Assembly: GCA_030770535.1 (NCBI GenBank)
Contig: JASVEC010000002.1
Span: forward strand, 434,001 to 498,000
Origin: Batkoa obscura
Taxonomy: Eukaryota; Entomophthoromycota; Entomophthoromycetes; Entomophthorales; Batkoaceae
Direction of reading: 5' to 3'
Length of the DNA stretch: 64,000 bases
The notes beneath the pieces are model-generated. The model saw nothing but the letters and a program-made list of their open reading frames with translations. It did no database searches and was not told where the DNA came from. Shown here piece after piece: positions 23,905 to 36,039 of this stretch (within the stretch, counting starts at the first letter, position 1; the number at the start of each line of letters is the position of its first letter). A program made the translations under genes and the position numbers.

Positions 23905-25711
23905 TTTATCGCTTCTTTTATTGTTGTATCAAATTTAAAATATGAGAAAATATTAAAAACTTAAAATTTACTAAAATTTCTAGTTTTGAATATTGTTGAA
24001 GCTTTTCGATAATATTTTTCAATGTGATGTCATTAGGTAGCAAAATGATTATTGGTGAATTTTCAATTTTTAATTGTTTTTGGGCTTGGATGGTTAATTT
24101 TAGGTTTGGTAAATGTGCTTTTAAGCTTTCCTTATGAAGAAACTTATAAATTCTTCTTAAATTAATGCTTTGGTTATTTGCCGTTGGTGTTACATTGTTT
24201 TAGCACCTTGGTTACATCTTAGCTATATACTTTACCTTGGCTAGACTACAACAGTTACATTATCTAAGCTTAATAGATTTCAAACCATCCAATAGGTTAT
24301 CAAATAGCGGAGAAATTAAGCTAAAATGATGGGTTTAAAATACTAAGTTTCCATTTCTATGTTCGAGTTTTAAAATCATTAAATTTTGAAGCTAAAGGTA
24401 TAAAGAAAATATTTTATATCAAAAACGTAGCTTATTTTAATTAAATAATAACAGAATGATCAATTTATGTACTCTTTAGCTTATTTTAGTAATAATATAT
24501 GTGATTTTTATTAATAAAATTTGCAAAAGTAGAGCTCTATATTTATCATTGCTATTGTTTTCTCTAATGATTGAAGATTGGTATAGCACTTCTATAAAAA
24601 GTTAAAATATATCGAAACAGTGAGCATATTTAGATAAGTTTTATTTCTTTACTAAAAATTATCTATAACGCTTAATGATTAATAACCTATTAACTAACTC
24701 TTCAATAAACTTGGCAATCTAGTCGCCAAGTATATGATTCATTACTTTTATAGCACTCTTAATATTTTCAAAATAAATATCTCAAATACAATATAACCTT
24801 CTGATGCTATAAACAGTAGAATACAAATTAACTTAAATTGTAATCAGGTATTCAAGTTATTTTATAGGTTTTATAGGTAAATATGACCTATTTATTAAAC
24901 AGATGGCATAGGTGTGTTTTTTGTATCAGATTTACTTCTTTTCATAAATTGAGCTCAAAAAATAAACACTTTGTTTGTAGAAAAAGACGCTTTCTAAAGT
25001 CACCAGTTTTCTTTGCAAACATTAATTGGGGATCTATTTTCATGTTCAAGAATTTTACTAACAAATTTTCCACTTAAATAGCGCTTAAAAAACGAAAAAA
25101 GTAATAAAGTCCAAAAAAACACTCCCATATCTATTTTAATTTTGACAATATTCAAGATTTCTCAAAGATGAAAAAACAGATAAATATGTCACATTCCAAG
25201 ACAATTATAAAACATCATATTACATACATTTAATGAATCAGTTTTTAACTATTAAATTTAATTCATTTATGAAAATATAATTAATAAAATATTAATGATC
25301 TTTTATTCTATTATTATATCAGAAATTATTTTATATACGAACAAAAGATACAACCTATAAACGTATTAGCGATCCTATTTTATGTATTTTTTAAAGTTGG
25401 ATATCTTTCTATTTCAGTTTAAATCTAGTATACTATTATTGATTCCAATAAAAGCTCTTAAAACATACAATATATATTTGTAAATCCTAAATTCTATCAA
25501 ACTAAATTTTATCCTATTATTTCCGGAAAGTAAAATACATTCTTTAAAAATAATTCGCTTCTCAAATACATTTGTTAATCTCTGCTATTGATATCTATCC
25601 ATAGTAATAACAAACTCAAAATCCTGAATATTCCGTTTATGCATATGAATTAAATTACTTTTAGTATCTTTATTTTTATTAGACCATAAATACAACAATA
25701 TAGTAAAGTAT
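23905..25711. other. Intergenic, 1.8 kb, one hairpin repeat
   Basis: No coding region recognised. It contains repeat copy 6; the rest is AT-rich. Confidence 0.6.
25027..25129 (+). mobile_element. Short hairpin repeat (MITE-like), copy 6
   Basis: Starts TGGGGATCTATTTTCATG, has TTTTACTAACAAATTTTCCA, AGCGCTTAAAAAACG and ends AAAAAACACTCCCATAT. Confidence 0.78.
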
Positions 25712-26289
25712 TTAACGGTAAGATTTTTGGTATCTATAAAATAAGTAAAGTTCTTTTAAAAAATTATCAATAAAAAATACCTGGCACGAGCACCTGGACC
25801 ACCGAATTTCTTTGGTTCCATACGACGTGGATCAGCAACTAAGAGAGTACGGTCATATTTGACTAAGATTTCTTTAATTTCTTTCTTTGAAGCTTCATCA
25901 ACGAATTTTTGGTGGAAAGCAACAAGAGCTTTAGCAAGAGCTTGACGAATAGCTAATTGAATAATCAATACCAATTAAAATTAAATTTCTTTTTTTTTTC
26001 TAAAATTACCATAAACTTGGGAAGTATGACCACCACCGTTTACACGAATACGGATATCAAGGTTTTCGAAACGTTCTTTACCAACAATAAGGATGGCTTC
26101 GTAAACTTTGAATTTGAGGATTTCTGGCTCAAGGAGCTCAAGTGGGAATCCGTTAACACGGATCATACCTTGACCACGCTTGCAGTGAGCAACAGCGGTG
26201 GCGAATTTCTTTTAAAATTTCAGCATGTTGACTCTAGTAAGACAAATAAATAAAATTACCTTACGTCCGAAACATTGAACAGCTTCCAT
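25712..26289 (-). CDS. RPS16: 40S ribosomal protein S16 (uS9)
   Basis: Four exons (26289-26260, 26208-26010, 25952-25781, 25733-25712) give 140 residues, the usual length. Conserved blocks: [20 protein letters not shown] at the start, [67 protein letters not shown] and the C-terminal GARARYQKSYR. That C-terminal tail reaches the decoding centre. The last exon codes only the final seven residues and the stop. It shares a 460-bp divergent promoter with STM1, another ribosome-associated gene. Confidence 0.97.
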
Positions 26290-26749
26290 ATTGTAATGAA
26301 CTTAAATTAAAGATAAGTTTTGATGAAAATTTTGGAACATTATAAAATTTATATAGAATTGAATTCTCTCTTTAACTGAAAGTATTTCAAATACAATAAT
26401 TTAATGGATGTGCTTCCCTACCTAAGAGTTAATGTATTTAACCTGGAAGTCAAAAGAGAGTTCGATACCTATGCCTTCATATTGCTTAACTTGGTTTTTA
26501 ATTTTACCTACTAATTTAATTTCTGGCCTAAATCTATTGGCTAACTTAATTGACTTGAAATTATTTTTCTAATTTTTAAAATGGGATTAATCTTTTAATT
26601 CTAATTTAATCCAAATATCTGATTAATTTCAACAATGATTGGCTTATTACAACTACAATTTTTAATCTAGGTATAAATTGACAGTAAAAAATGCCTTAAA
26701 TTTACTCTTTACTTTATCTCAATCGTACTGATAAATTACTAACTTCGTG
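26290..26749. promoter_or_regulatory. Bidirectional promoter region, RPS16 and STM1
   Basis: The only sequence between two divergent, highly codon-biased ribosome-related genes, so it likely drives both. I see no binding site I can name with confidence. Confidence 0.45.
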
Positions 26750-27583
26750 ATGGCCAAAGTTACTTCCTCTAACCCATTTGATCTCTTAGGAGATTTTGAT
26801 TATGATGGTGATGTCAAAGCCAAAGCTCAATCTAAGGGTAAAAAAGAAACTGCCCCAGCTTCAGCTCCAGCTAAGACTCAAGCTCGTGGTAAAGGTGCTA
26901 CTGGAGCTCGTCAAGGTAATGACTTTGATGCTCCTCGTGCTCCTCGTAACAATGACAAAAAACGTCATACCAAAAACCCAGCCCCACGTCGTGGTCGTGA
27001 ATTCGATCGTCACTCAGGTACCGGTCGTGTTGATACTGAGAAAGCTGTTGAAAACTTTGTAGGTAAAGCTACTGAAAACTATGATGAAGCTACTAAGGAT
27101 GAAGCTTCTAAAGATGATGCTGCTACCCCTGAAGAGTCCCCAGTTGAACCAGAAGATAACAGCAAAACTCTTGATGAATATTACGCAGAACTTGCTGCTG
27201 CTAAAGCTGATAAAGAAGAAAAAGAAGCCCGTAAAGCAAACGAAGGTACCGATGACAGCAAATGGAAGGATGGTGTTGTCTTAAAGAAAGCTGATGAAGA
27301 TTTCTTTACCGGTAAAGGTATGAAAAAAGCTCAAAAGAAGGAAAAAGTAGTTTCTAAGACCTTCCTTGATATTGAACAAAAATTCAATGAACCACAAAGA
27401 GAACAACGTGAAAACCGTGGACCACGTGAACAACGTGGTGGCCGTGGTGGACAAAAAGGTGGCCGTGGAAATAACCGTGGTGGAAATGCTAACCGTGGTA
27501 ACAACCGTGGTGGTGCTAAAAATGCTCCTCGTCCAATCCCTCTCAATGACCAAAATGCTTTCCCATCCCTTGGATCTAACTAA
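26750..27583 (+). CDS. STM1: Stm1/SERBP1-family ribosome-binding protein
   Basis: Intronless, 277 residues. The true start is the ATG at 26750 (MAKVTSSNPFDLLGDFD); the codon before it is not ATG. The N-terminal NPFDLLGD motif is the Stm1 signature, followed by a Lys/Ala linker. KKRHTKNPAPRRGREFDRHS is the HABP4/SERBP1 core, then an acidic stretch and KTLDEYYAELAAA. The C-terminus is rich in RGG-like repeats (about 215-260) and ends PLNDQNAFPSLGSN. Relatives occupy the mRNA channel of idle 80S ribosomes and help preserve them in starvation. Codon choice (GGT, CGT, GCT, AAC, CTT) is strongly biased, which suggests high expression. Confidence 0.92.
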   Translation: MAKVTSSNPFDLLGDFDYDGDVKAKAQSKGKKETAPASAPAKTQARGKGATGARQGNDFDAPRAPRNNDKKRHTKNPAPRRGREFDRHSGTGRVDTEKAVENFVGKATENYDEATKDEASKDDAATPEESPVEPEDNSKTLDEYYAELAAAKADKEEKEARKANEGTDDSKWKDGVVLKKADEDFFTGKGMKKAQKKEKVVSKTFLDIEQKFNEPQREQRENRGPREQRGGRGGQKGGRGNNRGGNANRGNNRGGAKNAPRPIPLNDQNAFPSLGSN

Positions 27584-28699
27584 GACTCAAGTGGGTTAAG
27601 GATGGCTCGGGCATACGATTAAAAAATATTTTAAAAAAAATTAATTTTGTAGTTTAATTCGATTTAATTTTTTGTGGAGATTTGAATTTGCCAAAATAAC
27701 TTGTCAATTCTCGGCATACAAAATATATGGTAACAAAATTAAAGAATTTAGAAAATAGCTTTTTAAGGAAATTTATCACCAAATTTGTTGTGGCTTTTGT
27801 CAGTTTAAGGTTGATTTTGAAAGGTGATGTGAGTCTGTGTTTGAACTAAAGCGACTAATCAAAATACAAATCAAACGTTATAGTAAATCAGATTAAGGTA
27901 TTCAATGAGTGAACATTTCTAAGTATTAAATTAGTCTATATTTTAGCAAACTTAAAAGCTTAGTCTAATTTTATATTATCTTATATAGTATAAAGCAATT
28001 AGTATATAAATAGGTTTTAATTAAAGAAATAACAATAGAAATTTCAGAATTTAATTCTCAATTCTCAGTTTAATATTTATTGTGTTGAAAGGACCAATGA
28101 ATGACTCTTGGGTATTTTTATTTATGTAAGAAAAGATATGCTAAAATATTGCTATAATGGAAGAGGTTGAACAAAACCACCAGACTACCAAGAGACCTTT
28201 AAGTTTCTACAAACTGTGGTCTAATAATAAAGATGGACTATACTAAGCTAATCTGAGTTCTGTTTTGTTTAAAATCAGTAAGATATAAACAAGTTGATTT
28301 TTTTAAATTCTTAAAAGAGCATGAACCTCCTGAATAATTCATTATGTAAGTATGAAAGAATTAAGAGTGTTCTGAAAGAGGGGGGATTGGGCAGTTGTGC
28401 ACGATTTCGCACTTACTTTCCTTAATGAGAAGTCTAGTAAAAGCAATAGAGAACCCCTTTACCCACGCTATTTTCCACTCAATAAAGAGTATAAGTATAG
28501 AGGAACAGGTAAGAGCAGCCCTAATAACGAGCTTAGTATCGGATATACTTTAATGTTTTTTAAAGCTCATTTTTTATAAACTTATTTTTCGCTATTTTGT
28601 ATCTTTTTAAGTACTACCATATGTGTTTTTTAGACATGGAAGATTATTCTATTCATATAATTGTATAACTTTAACTATGTTAAACTTATTTTAAAATAA

Positions 28700-28797
28700 A
28701 GGTGTATGTTTTTTTGATTTCATTGCTTTTCCATTTTTCAAGTGCTATTTGAGTAGAATAATTGCTAATAAAATTCTTAAACAAATACATTCTCATA
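28700..28797 (-). mobile_element. Short hairpin repeat (MITE-like), copy 7, diverged
   Basis: GGTGTATGTTTTTTTGATTT, then CAAGTGCTATTTGAGTAG, AAAATTCTTAAACAAATACA and a worn end TTCTCAT. Confidence 0.65.
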
Positions 28798-28826
28798 AAA
28801 ACAAAAATCAGATTTTTTTAAAAACA

Positions 28827-28931
28827 TATGGGGATGTATTTTTGTATTCAAAAATTTTATTAATAATTTTTCCACTCAAATAGCGCTTAAAAGATGGAAA
28901 AAATACTGAGGCTAAAAAAAACATCCCCATA
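28827..28931 (+). mobile_element. Short hairpin repeat (MITE-like), copy 8
   Basis: Has both full ends, TATGGGGATGTATTTTTG and AAAAAACATCCCCATA, with the CAAATAGCGCTTAAAAGATG centre. One of the best copies for defining the termini. Confidence 0.85.
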
Positions 28932-29016
28932 TTTTGAATAAAATTTTATAAATTGAATTAGCTCACAAAGTAAGCTTTACTGTAAATAACAGCACCATTC
29001 TTTTAATAGTACAGCA

Positions 29017-29120
29017 TATGGGAGTGTTTTTTTTGATTTTATTACTTCTCTGTTTTTTAAGCGCTATCTGAATGGAAAGATTATTAGCAAAATTCTTAAA
29101 CAAAAAAATACATCCCCATA
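29017..29120 (-). mobile_element. Short hairpin repeat (MITE-like), copy 9
   Basis: Starts TATGGGAGTGTTTTTTTTGA and ends AAAAAAATACATCCCCATA, with TTTTTTAAGCGCTATCTGAA inside. Confidence 0.85.
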
Positions 29121-31456
29121 TGTTCTTTTAATACTTATTTAATGCTGGAGGTAACACCATAACTAATCAACAATTTTACATTTTTTTGAAAATCTATGGT
29201 TTATGTAAATATAGAATTACAAAGTTTATGAGTTGTATCATTGTATAAATTAAAAAACAAATGACTGTCCATGAACATATTCGAATGCTTTTATTGTTTA
29301 AACTTTAACTAACAAACATACAGTTTTTGTTGCATGAACAGTTGAGAAATAAATGAAACAAAAAAGATAATCTGATATCTATTTTATAGATGTGTTTCGA
29401 TGTTTTATTGTATATTCTTCATCAATAAATTATTTTTAATAACGATAAAAGCGATACAATCTACCTTTTTCCAGATGATTTTAAGAAAATGTCAATATTT
29501 AAATCAAATAAGCTTTAAGAGGAATGTTTACATCATTGGTTAATAACTGATTTTAAATTTCGAATTATTTTGAAACATTGAACATTTGATTTTAAACTCA
29601 AATATTAGTAAATTTAGCATTTGTTTGATTTCCTTATTTTTTTATAGTAAGATAATACTCTGTTTTTCTTGTAAATAAACCATTTGGGAGTTTAATGGAC
29701 TCTTTCAGAGTTACAACAATTTTACTTTTGAAGCTACGTCTGCCACCTTAACTCTAACTTACCTTTCTCTGACTACAAGCCTTGAATTTATATTATCATA
29801 TAGTAATAAGTTTTCTATTTCACCATTAGCTATAGTATTTTTAAATTCCACATTGTATAAAAATGATTAAAATAACGAAGCAGTAAAGATACTACCATAT
29901 GCTAATAAGATAAAGCAATGGGATAACTACAAAACATTACAAGTCTAAAAAGCTAGGATAGAGCCTTATATATTTTTAAAAAGACTATATTATCTGAAAA
30001 TAGAAGCTTCTCCACTCTAAGTCACCATTTACATTTTAACTTATAATGTTCTTGTTATTTGATTTGAAATCAGGTATTTTTATGGTCAGATTTTTTTAAA
30101 TGCTTAGCTTAATAGTGATAACTATAGCATTATTTACAGCTATTAACACCAAGCTAATTCTATAAAGTACAACTGTATGCTTATTATGAATTTTGTTTTA
30201 TCCTTACTCTATCAAGGTAACGATTTATTTCGTAAAAAGACTAACAAGAATCAATATTTTTACGTTATATTTTTATTTTTATTTTCCAACCTGTAATTAT
30301 GAATATGATATTAACTTATCTATAAACTTTAATATTGAATGTATTCACTAATAATTACAAATATACTTTACAACTTTAGTGATGATGCTATATTAATAAA
30401 TAAATATATATAATCATTACCAATATATGATGCTTTATACTGAATTTTATAGGATTATATTAAGATCCTTATTAAAATTTTAGCGCTTATCTTATCTTAA
30501 TTACCCATAAATTTCTATTTTTAGATTTTACCAGTTTTATATGATAGTCATAAAATAGCTTAATTCAATATTTTTAACTGCTAACTTGAAATTTATATTA
30601 TTAGCTGTAATATTTTTACCTAATATAAGCCATTCTGATCCCCATTGTTATTTTATTTGGTTATTTGCTCTATGTAAAACCTATATGATACGCTGATAAG
30701 TACTATTGATAAGCTACTAAACATGATACTAAAACTCCGGTCAGTTTATAACATATACGAGAGCCAAACTTTATAGATGCTAATATATAAAGTGTATAGT
30801 TTATTATATTGTCATTTATAAATAAAAGCAACTGTTTCTTGAATTTAAAAAATTAAGACAATTGCCATGTTAAATTGATTATTTAAAACTTCAAACACAT
30901 CATAATGAATACCCTGTTCTTTAATTAAGCTTAATATATCATATGAACTATTAAAAATTAATACCAAAATTAACCAATCGAATGGTTAATTTTGAACTAA
31001 TCCAAAAATGATTTGTTAAAACATGAAAGAAATCAATCATTCGCTTTAAAAGTCTAAGCAAACAAGAGGGGGAATTTCAAGCCAAATTGATTACTTTTTT
31101 AATTCATTTCTTTCAGAAATAACTTGAGAACCCAGCTTTAGAGTTTTGGACCGGTTATTTCATAAGCTTACTGTTCACTATTTCGTCTTTTAGACCACTA
31201 CAAACCACCTTTTTCTGCAACCTTATGTTTGATCCTGGATAATTTCTTCAAAGAAGTTAATACCTATAGTCAACCTTAGTTTCACTTTTCACCTTTTAAT
31301 CCTTCTCAAATCATTACAATCAAACTTATCAATTAACATTTTTAAGTGCTGATTCAGCGATTTTAGTCTTATATTACTTTAACCCATATTGCTATTTTAA
31401 TTGCTGATTCAGCTACTTAATTTTATACGTTTATTCAAATCAATCCTTCATTTCCA

Positions 31457-32099
31457 ATGCTTCTTCATCAAGTAAGTTTAAATTTAACAATGTATTATAA
31501 CTTTTAATAAACAATCTAGAATAAACCTGTTATGGCACCTTTATTTAAAATGAGCAGCAAAAGCAGATTATTAAACCCCTTTACTCTTATTGAGTATGGT
31601 GGGCTTCGCTTTTTAATATTCGACTCACCAACTGTTTATACACTTCCATTATACATCAAAGAACTTAAAGCCCACGGAGTAACTGACGTTGTAAGAGCAT
31701 GTGAAGCCACCTATCCAGCTGAATCTTTAAGGAGCTCTGGCATCAATGTCTTTGAACTACCCTTTGATGATGGAAAAGCTCCACCAATTTCACTTGTAAC
31801 TGATTGGCTCGATATTGTCAATGCGCGCTTTCCTAAGGGAGAAGAATCTAAAGCTACAATCGGAATTCATTGTGTAGCAGGCCTTGGAAGGTAATATTAT
31901 TGTTTATTTGCAGTTGTATTTTTAACAAGTTATTAGAGCTCCTGTACTTGCTGCTATTGCTTTAATTGAAGCAGGTATGTCTCCACTCGACAGCGTTATC
32001 TTCATTCGTGAAAGGCGCAAAGGAGCAATTAACTCCAAGCAAATTAGGTACATTGAAGCCTATCAACCTCAATCTCGTTCTAGCTGTAGCATTTGTTGA
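31457..32099 (+). CDS. PTP4A: PRL-type protein tyrosine phosphatase (PTP4A), copy 1
   Basis: Best model has three exons (31457-31471, 31520-31890, 31937-32099), 182 residues. The first tiny exon (MLLHQ) joins in frame across a 48-nt intron with consensus ends. By comparison with the second copy the functional start may instead be the ATG at 31532 or 31550, which makes that intron part of the 5' leader. PRL signatures are intact: [23 protein letters not shown] with the general-acid Asp, the P-loop [14 protein letters not shown] with catalytic Cys and Arg, and [16 protein letters not shown]. The last four residues, CSIC, are a CaaX box, so farnesylation and membrane attachment are expected. PRLs act in growth signalling and magnesium transport control in animals. 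Confidence 0.93.
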
Positions 32100-33105
32100 C
32101 TATGTGTTTTACTGGATAGATCATTACAATTTACTTTCATTTTATTTCTCAAATATAGGTTTTTATAATAACGATTAATTAGACTATTATTTTAATTATC
32201 AAATTGTGTTATTTATTCTAAAATTAAGGATATCAAGTAGGAAGATAATAGTTTTAAGATTAGTCTGCTCCATGGTTACTTCGCTTCAGAGATAATAATA
32301 AAATAATATTATGTAAATTGTAAAAGGTTACAATGAACTTAACCTTTTGATAGTTCAAATTTAAAGATAGTTTTGTTTTATAGTCGAGTTTTGAATGCTT
32401 AAACTTTGTAAATTAAAACTTGTGATTAAAAATGTTTATGAATAAATGAAAAATAATAAATCAAATTAGAAAAAAATCCATTAAAGATTAAAGTTTATTT
32501 TTCTTTTGACCAATTAAATATTCAAAACTACATGGGGATGTATTTTTATATTTAAGAACTTCACTAACAATTTCCCCACCCAAATAGCACTTAAAGATAG
32601 AAAAAGTAATGAAGTAAAAAAAAGCGTCCTCATGTTAATTTAATGTGTCAATAATGAAATTAATAAGACTATAATAATTTATGAAATATAAAACTTTGAT
32701 TGTACAACACTAAAACTAGTCGAATTAATTATAGCTATTTTTCTAAAATTATAGAAGATTTAGGGAGCTTATTAAAACTTAACACTATTTCTACAATCAT
32801 GATAAATCGTGATAGTTGAACTTTTTAAAGTTTCATTTCCTGTAATCAAATATCTTAATAAAAATTGCACTAGATTCATCCTTTCAATAAGTTACTTGTA
32901 TTGTTCGAAATAAACTTCGCTAAATTTAAATATCTATCTTTGTTTTATCCTTTTATTCATCTATAACAAATCTTCACATAAATCCAAAAGCTATAAAGTT
33001 AATTCATACTAAATATTAAAATAAAATAAAAGTATAGCACTTATTTACCTTATTATTCTTTTAATCTTATTTTAAATAAAGTTTATTTTAGCTAACCTAA
33101 AATAT
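32100..33105. other. Intergenic, 1 kb, one hairpin repeat
   Basis: Convergent 3' region between PTP4A copy 1 and RPL13, with repeat copy 10. Nothing else seen. Confidence 0.6.
32531..32635 (+). mobile_element. Short hairpin repeat (MITE-like), copy 10
   Basis: Starts CATGGGGATGTATTTTTATA and contains CAAATAGCACTTAAAGATAG. Its other end is AAAAAAGCGTCCTCATG. Confidence 0.8.
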
Positions 33106-33772
33106 TTATTTCTTGACTTTGTTAGCCTCTTCTTCAGCCTTAAGCTTACGTGCTTTATCACGTTTACCACCAAGTTTAACGTCCATACGAGCATTGCAAA
33201 GAGTTTCGAAAGCTTTGAAGCTCTTTTCCTCAGCAGTAATGGCACGTGGGGCTTCGGCAACAACAGTGTTAGTAACTGGGAATAAAGCACCAGTGAATTG
33301 TGGTACAGATGGTACTTCTCCCTTCTTCTTTCCAGCACGGGTTGGGAAAACAACCAATTTGCTTTGATAATTACGAAGACGTTCTACATTGAGGTTGAAT
33401 GATTCTTCGGATTTGTTACGACGACGGTGGTCAACGGCAATACCAATGTTACGGGCTTCACGACGATGAACTCCAACAGCCTTATTTTTTTAATAAATCT
33501 AATTTTTAAATTAATTCTATTTTTACCTTTAATTCTTCAAGAGTGAAACCACGACCAGCGCGAAGCTTGGTGTTATAACGAATGGTTGGACAACGAACAG
33601 CAGGACGGAGAAGACCATCTACTGGACGTGGAGCAACTTTAGCGGCTTTAGCTTTACGCTTGTTAGCACGACGAATCTTTTGAACTGGTTGAGAGAACCA
33701 AGTTCTGACACGACGTTGCCAGTCTTTGCGGAAATGTTGATTTGGTAACTGGTTGTTATGTTTCAATACCAT
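33106..33772 (-). CDS. RPL13: 60S ribosomal protein L13 (eL13)
   Basis: Two exons (33772-33527, 33480-33106) around a 46-nt intron give 206 residues, normal for eL13. Conserved text: the start [54 protein letters not shown], then after the intron [20 protein letters not shown] and [15 protein letters not shown]. The C-terminus is a charged Lys/Glu tail. Codons are biased toward those used by RPS16 and STM1. The gene sits between the two PRL phosphatase genes. Confidence 0.97.
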
Positions 33773-35395
33773 TTTCTAATTTTGACAAAGGTTTAGCATG
33801 ATGCTTGTTACATTTTATTTTTATCCATTCTGGGTTTTTTTAGCTTTAGTTTACTAAGATCTTTAGTGTTAAAAATTGAAAGAATCCACTTAGTGCCTTT
33901 TTCAACCAGATATAAAGATGGATGTGTTGACGTTTGTATTATAATCTTCTATTACAACTTACATTTTAAGAGGCAACCCGAAATATACCCAAGTAAAGAG
34001 AAGGGTGTTTTGGCCTGAGAGTTATTAGCATTTAATTGGGTCTATGAATTTATAATTATTTCTATAAATCTCCACTTTAAAATAATTAGTGAGTATGATT
34101 GGAATATAGCAAGAAATGGTCCAATTATCTTCCGATTATATATTTCAAAATAGTATTTAATATGATAGTATAATATTTACACATATTATAATCTAAATAG
34201 TTTTAGTTTTAATATTGCTATATTAACAATGATGGATTATTATGACTACCAAATACTTAAAATAATTATACTATCAAAAGAATAGTTCATATAAACCAAC
34301 TATTTATAAAAATTCTATACTAATATCTGACATCAAACTACTATTATAAGATATATAGTTTAATTGTTGTAAGTTTATCATAGAGTTATTATTAAATGTA
34401 TTTTAGTTTATACTTTATCATATTTTTATTTACAATTATATATCAAAAAACATATAGTTTAAATTGTCTACAAATTAATGTTTAATAGTATAAAAATAAA
34501 AATAAATTATGACCAATTTTCAGCAAGTTTTATATTATCTATTTTATTAATAACTATAGATATAGCTTCCAATTATTTTTCTTATATGTACCTTTATTTT
34601 TTTTGTTATATTTTAAATATCAATAATGTAATTGAAACTATTATTTACAATGAATGTAGTATTTTTATATGAATTATCAATTAATAGAACTAGAACAATT
34701 GTTCGGAGATATTAACTTTTTGGTAATTAATTACTAAAAAAATAAAAAGGATAGAAGTCTATTTGGAATAATAGTAGGAAATAAAATAAGAAGTGTAACG
34801 TATTTTTTATCAATTAACTTTTATCTTTACTCTGCCTACCTTTAGACATTTTATCTTAAAACAATTAAATGATTATTCGAATTGAATTAAACTCCTCAAT
34901 GGTATTATTTAATTTGATACTAATCAAAAATAAAAATATACCACTATTTTTATCTAATGATGATACATTCTTTATTTTTACCTAAAGCTATATCAATTCC
35001 AAATGCTGACAAAACCATCCCTTGCAAATATGGATCCCATTGATTCAATAAAGAACGTACATTGTTATATAATTACAAATATAACATTATTTAGAAACCT
35101 GTTTTAAAAAGTTAATAATACAATATTCATCGTATTAAAAAAATAAATAGTTTAAAATAAATTTACTATATTTTTGTAATAGGAATTAGTTTAATTATAG
35201 AAAATTAAAGCAGAGGGAATATTGATATCTTAAGACATACAAAATTTGTACCAAAAGTAGTGATATGATAATATAATCAAAAATATATTAATATAATCTA
35301 ATTAAAAGCTGAAATCTAGTAAGCTTGAGAATGTTGAACTTTTAAAAATCGATTTCATGACAGGTCAGTATTGTAATAGTAGGTAATTAATTTGA
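33773..35395. other. Intergenic, 1.6 kb
   Basis: AT-rich upstream region of RPL13. At about 34975-35070 on the minus strand there is a short open, protein-like stretch ending at a GTAAAA donor-like site, but no gene can be built around it. Otherwise empty. Confidence 0.5.
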
Positions 35396-36039
35396 CTAAC
35401 ATATAATACATTTTCCCTTGCCTTGTCGACGATATGCTTCAATATATTCAATCTGTTTATTGTTGATAGCTCCTTTTCTATTCTCACGTAAGAATTGTAC
35501 ACTGTCTAAAGGTGACATTCCTTGCTCAATTAAAGCTATGGCGACTAATACAGGCGCCCTTTTAAAAGTTAGATAAGCTAAAGTATTTTAGTTTTAATTT
35601 ACCTTCCTAAACCTGCAACACAGTGTACCCCTATAGTGGGTTTATCTTCTTTAGTATCCTGAAAGCACTTTTGTACTATTTCTAGCCATTCATTCACAAT
35701 ATTTTTTGGCGGTGCCTTACCATCTGGAAAGGAAAGTTCCTATTAAGTTTAATATTACAATTAAAAAATATATATAGAACAAAACTTACGTGGACTTTGA
35801 TGTGTTCTTTTTCTAAAGGTTCAATAGGGTAAGTAGGATCACACACCCTTACAACATCTGTTACATGGTATTTTTTAAATTCCTATTAAAATTGTAAGCT
35901 TATAGAGATTATTTTGATAAAATAGGCTTACTTTAAGGTAAAGAGGCAAAGTCTGGGCTGAAGGTGCGTCAAATATAAGAAACTTCAGGCCGTTTTTTTC
36001 AACAAAGGTAGGGGGATTTAATAGCTTAGCTTGTGACAT
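35396..36039 (-). CDS. PTP4A: PRL-type protein tyrosine phosphatase (PTP4A), copy 2
   Basis: Four exons (36039-35932, 35882-35790, 35739-35603, 35558-35396) give 166 residues. It starts MSQAKLLNPPTFVEKNGLKF, close to the [11 protein letters not shown] segment of copy 1. Signatures: VVRVCDPTYPIEPL, FPDGKAPP, the catalytic loop [16 protein letters not shown], and RKGAINNKQIEYIEAY. It ends CIIC, a CaaX box. The intron that splits the P-loop arginine (GLG-R) lies at the same site and phase as in copy 1; the two upstream introns inside the domain are absent from copy 1. The two genes point toward each other with RPL13 between, 3.3 kb apart. Confidence 0.94.

Larger units (their letters stand above)
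27584..31456. other. 3.9 kb intergenic region, three hairpin repeats
   Basis: The longest gene-free stretch in the window. It contains copies 7-9 of the short repeat within 420 bp. A small island at about 28378-28509 stays open for some 43 codons and ends in ACAG/GTAAGA, like an exon, but has no ATG or visible partner exons. Confidence 0.6.

Noticed and set aside
27281-27553. Long antisense open frames over STM1
   Set aside because: Mirror-frame effect of the biased RGG/GCT codons on the true strand.
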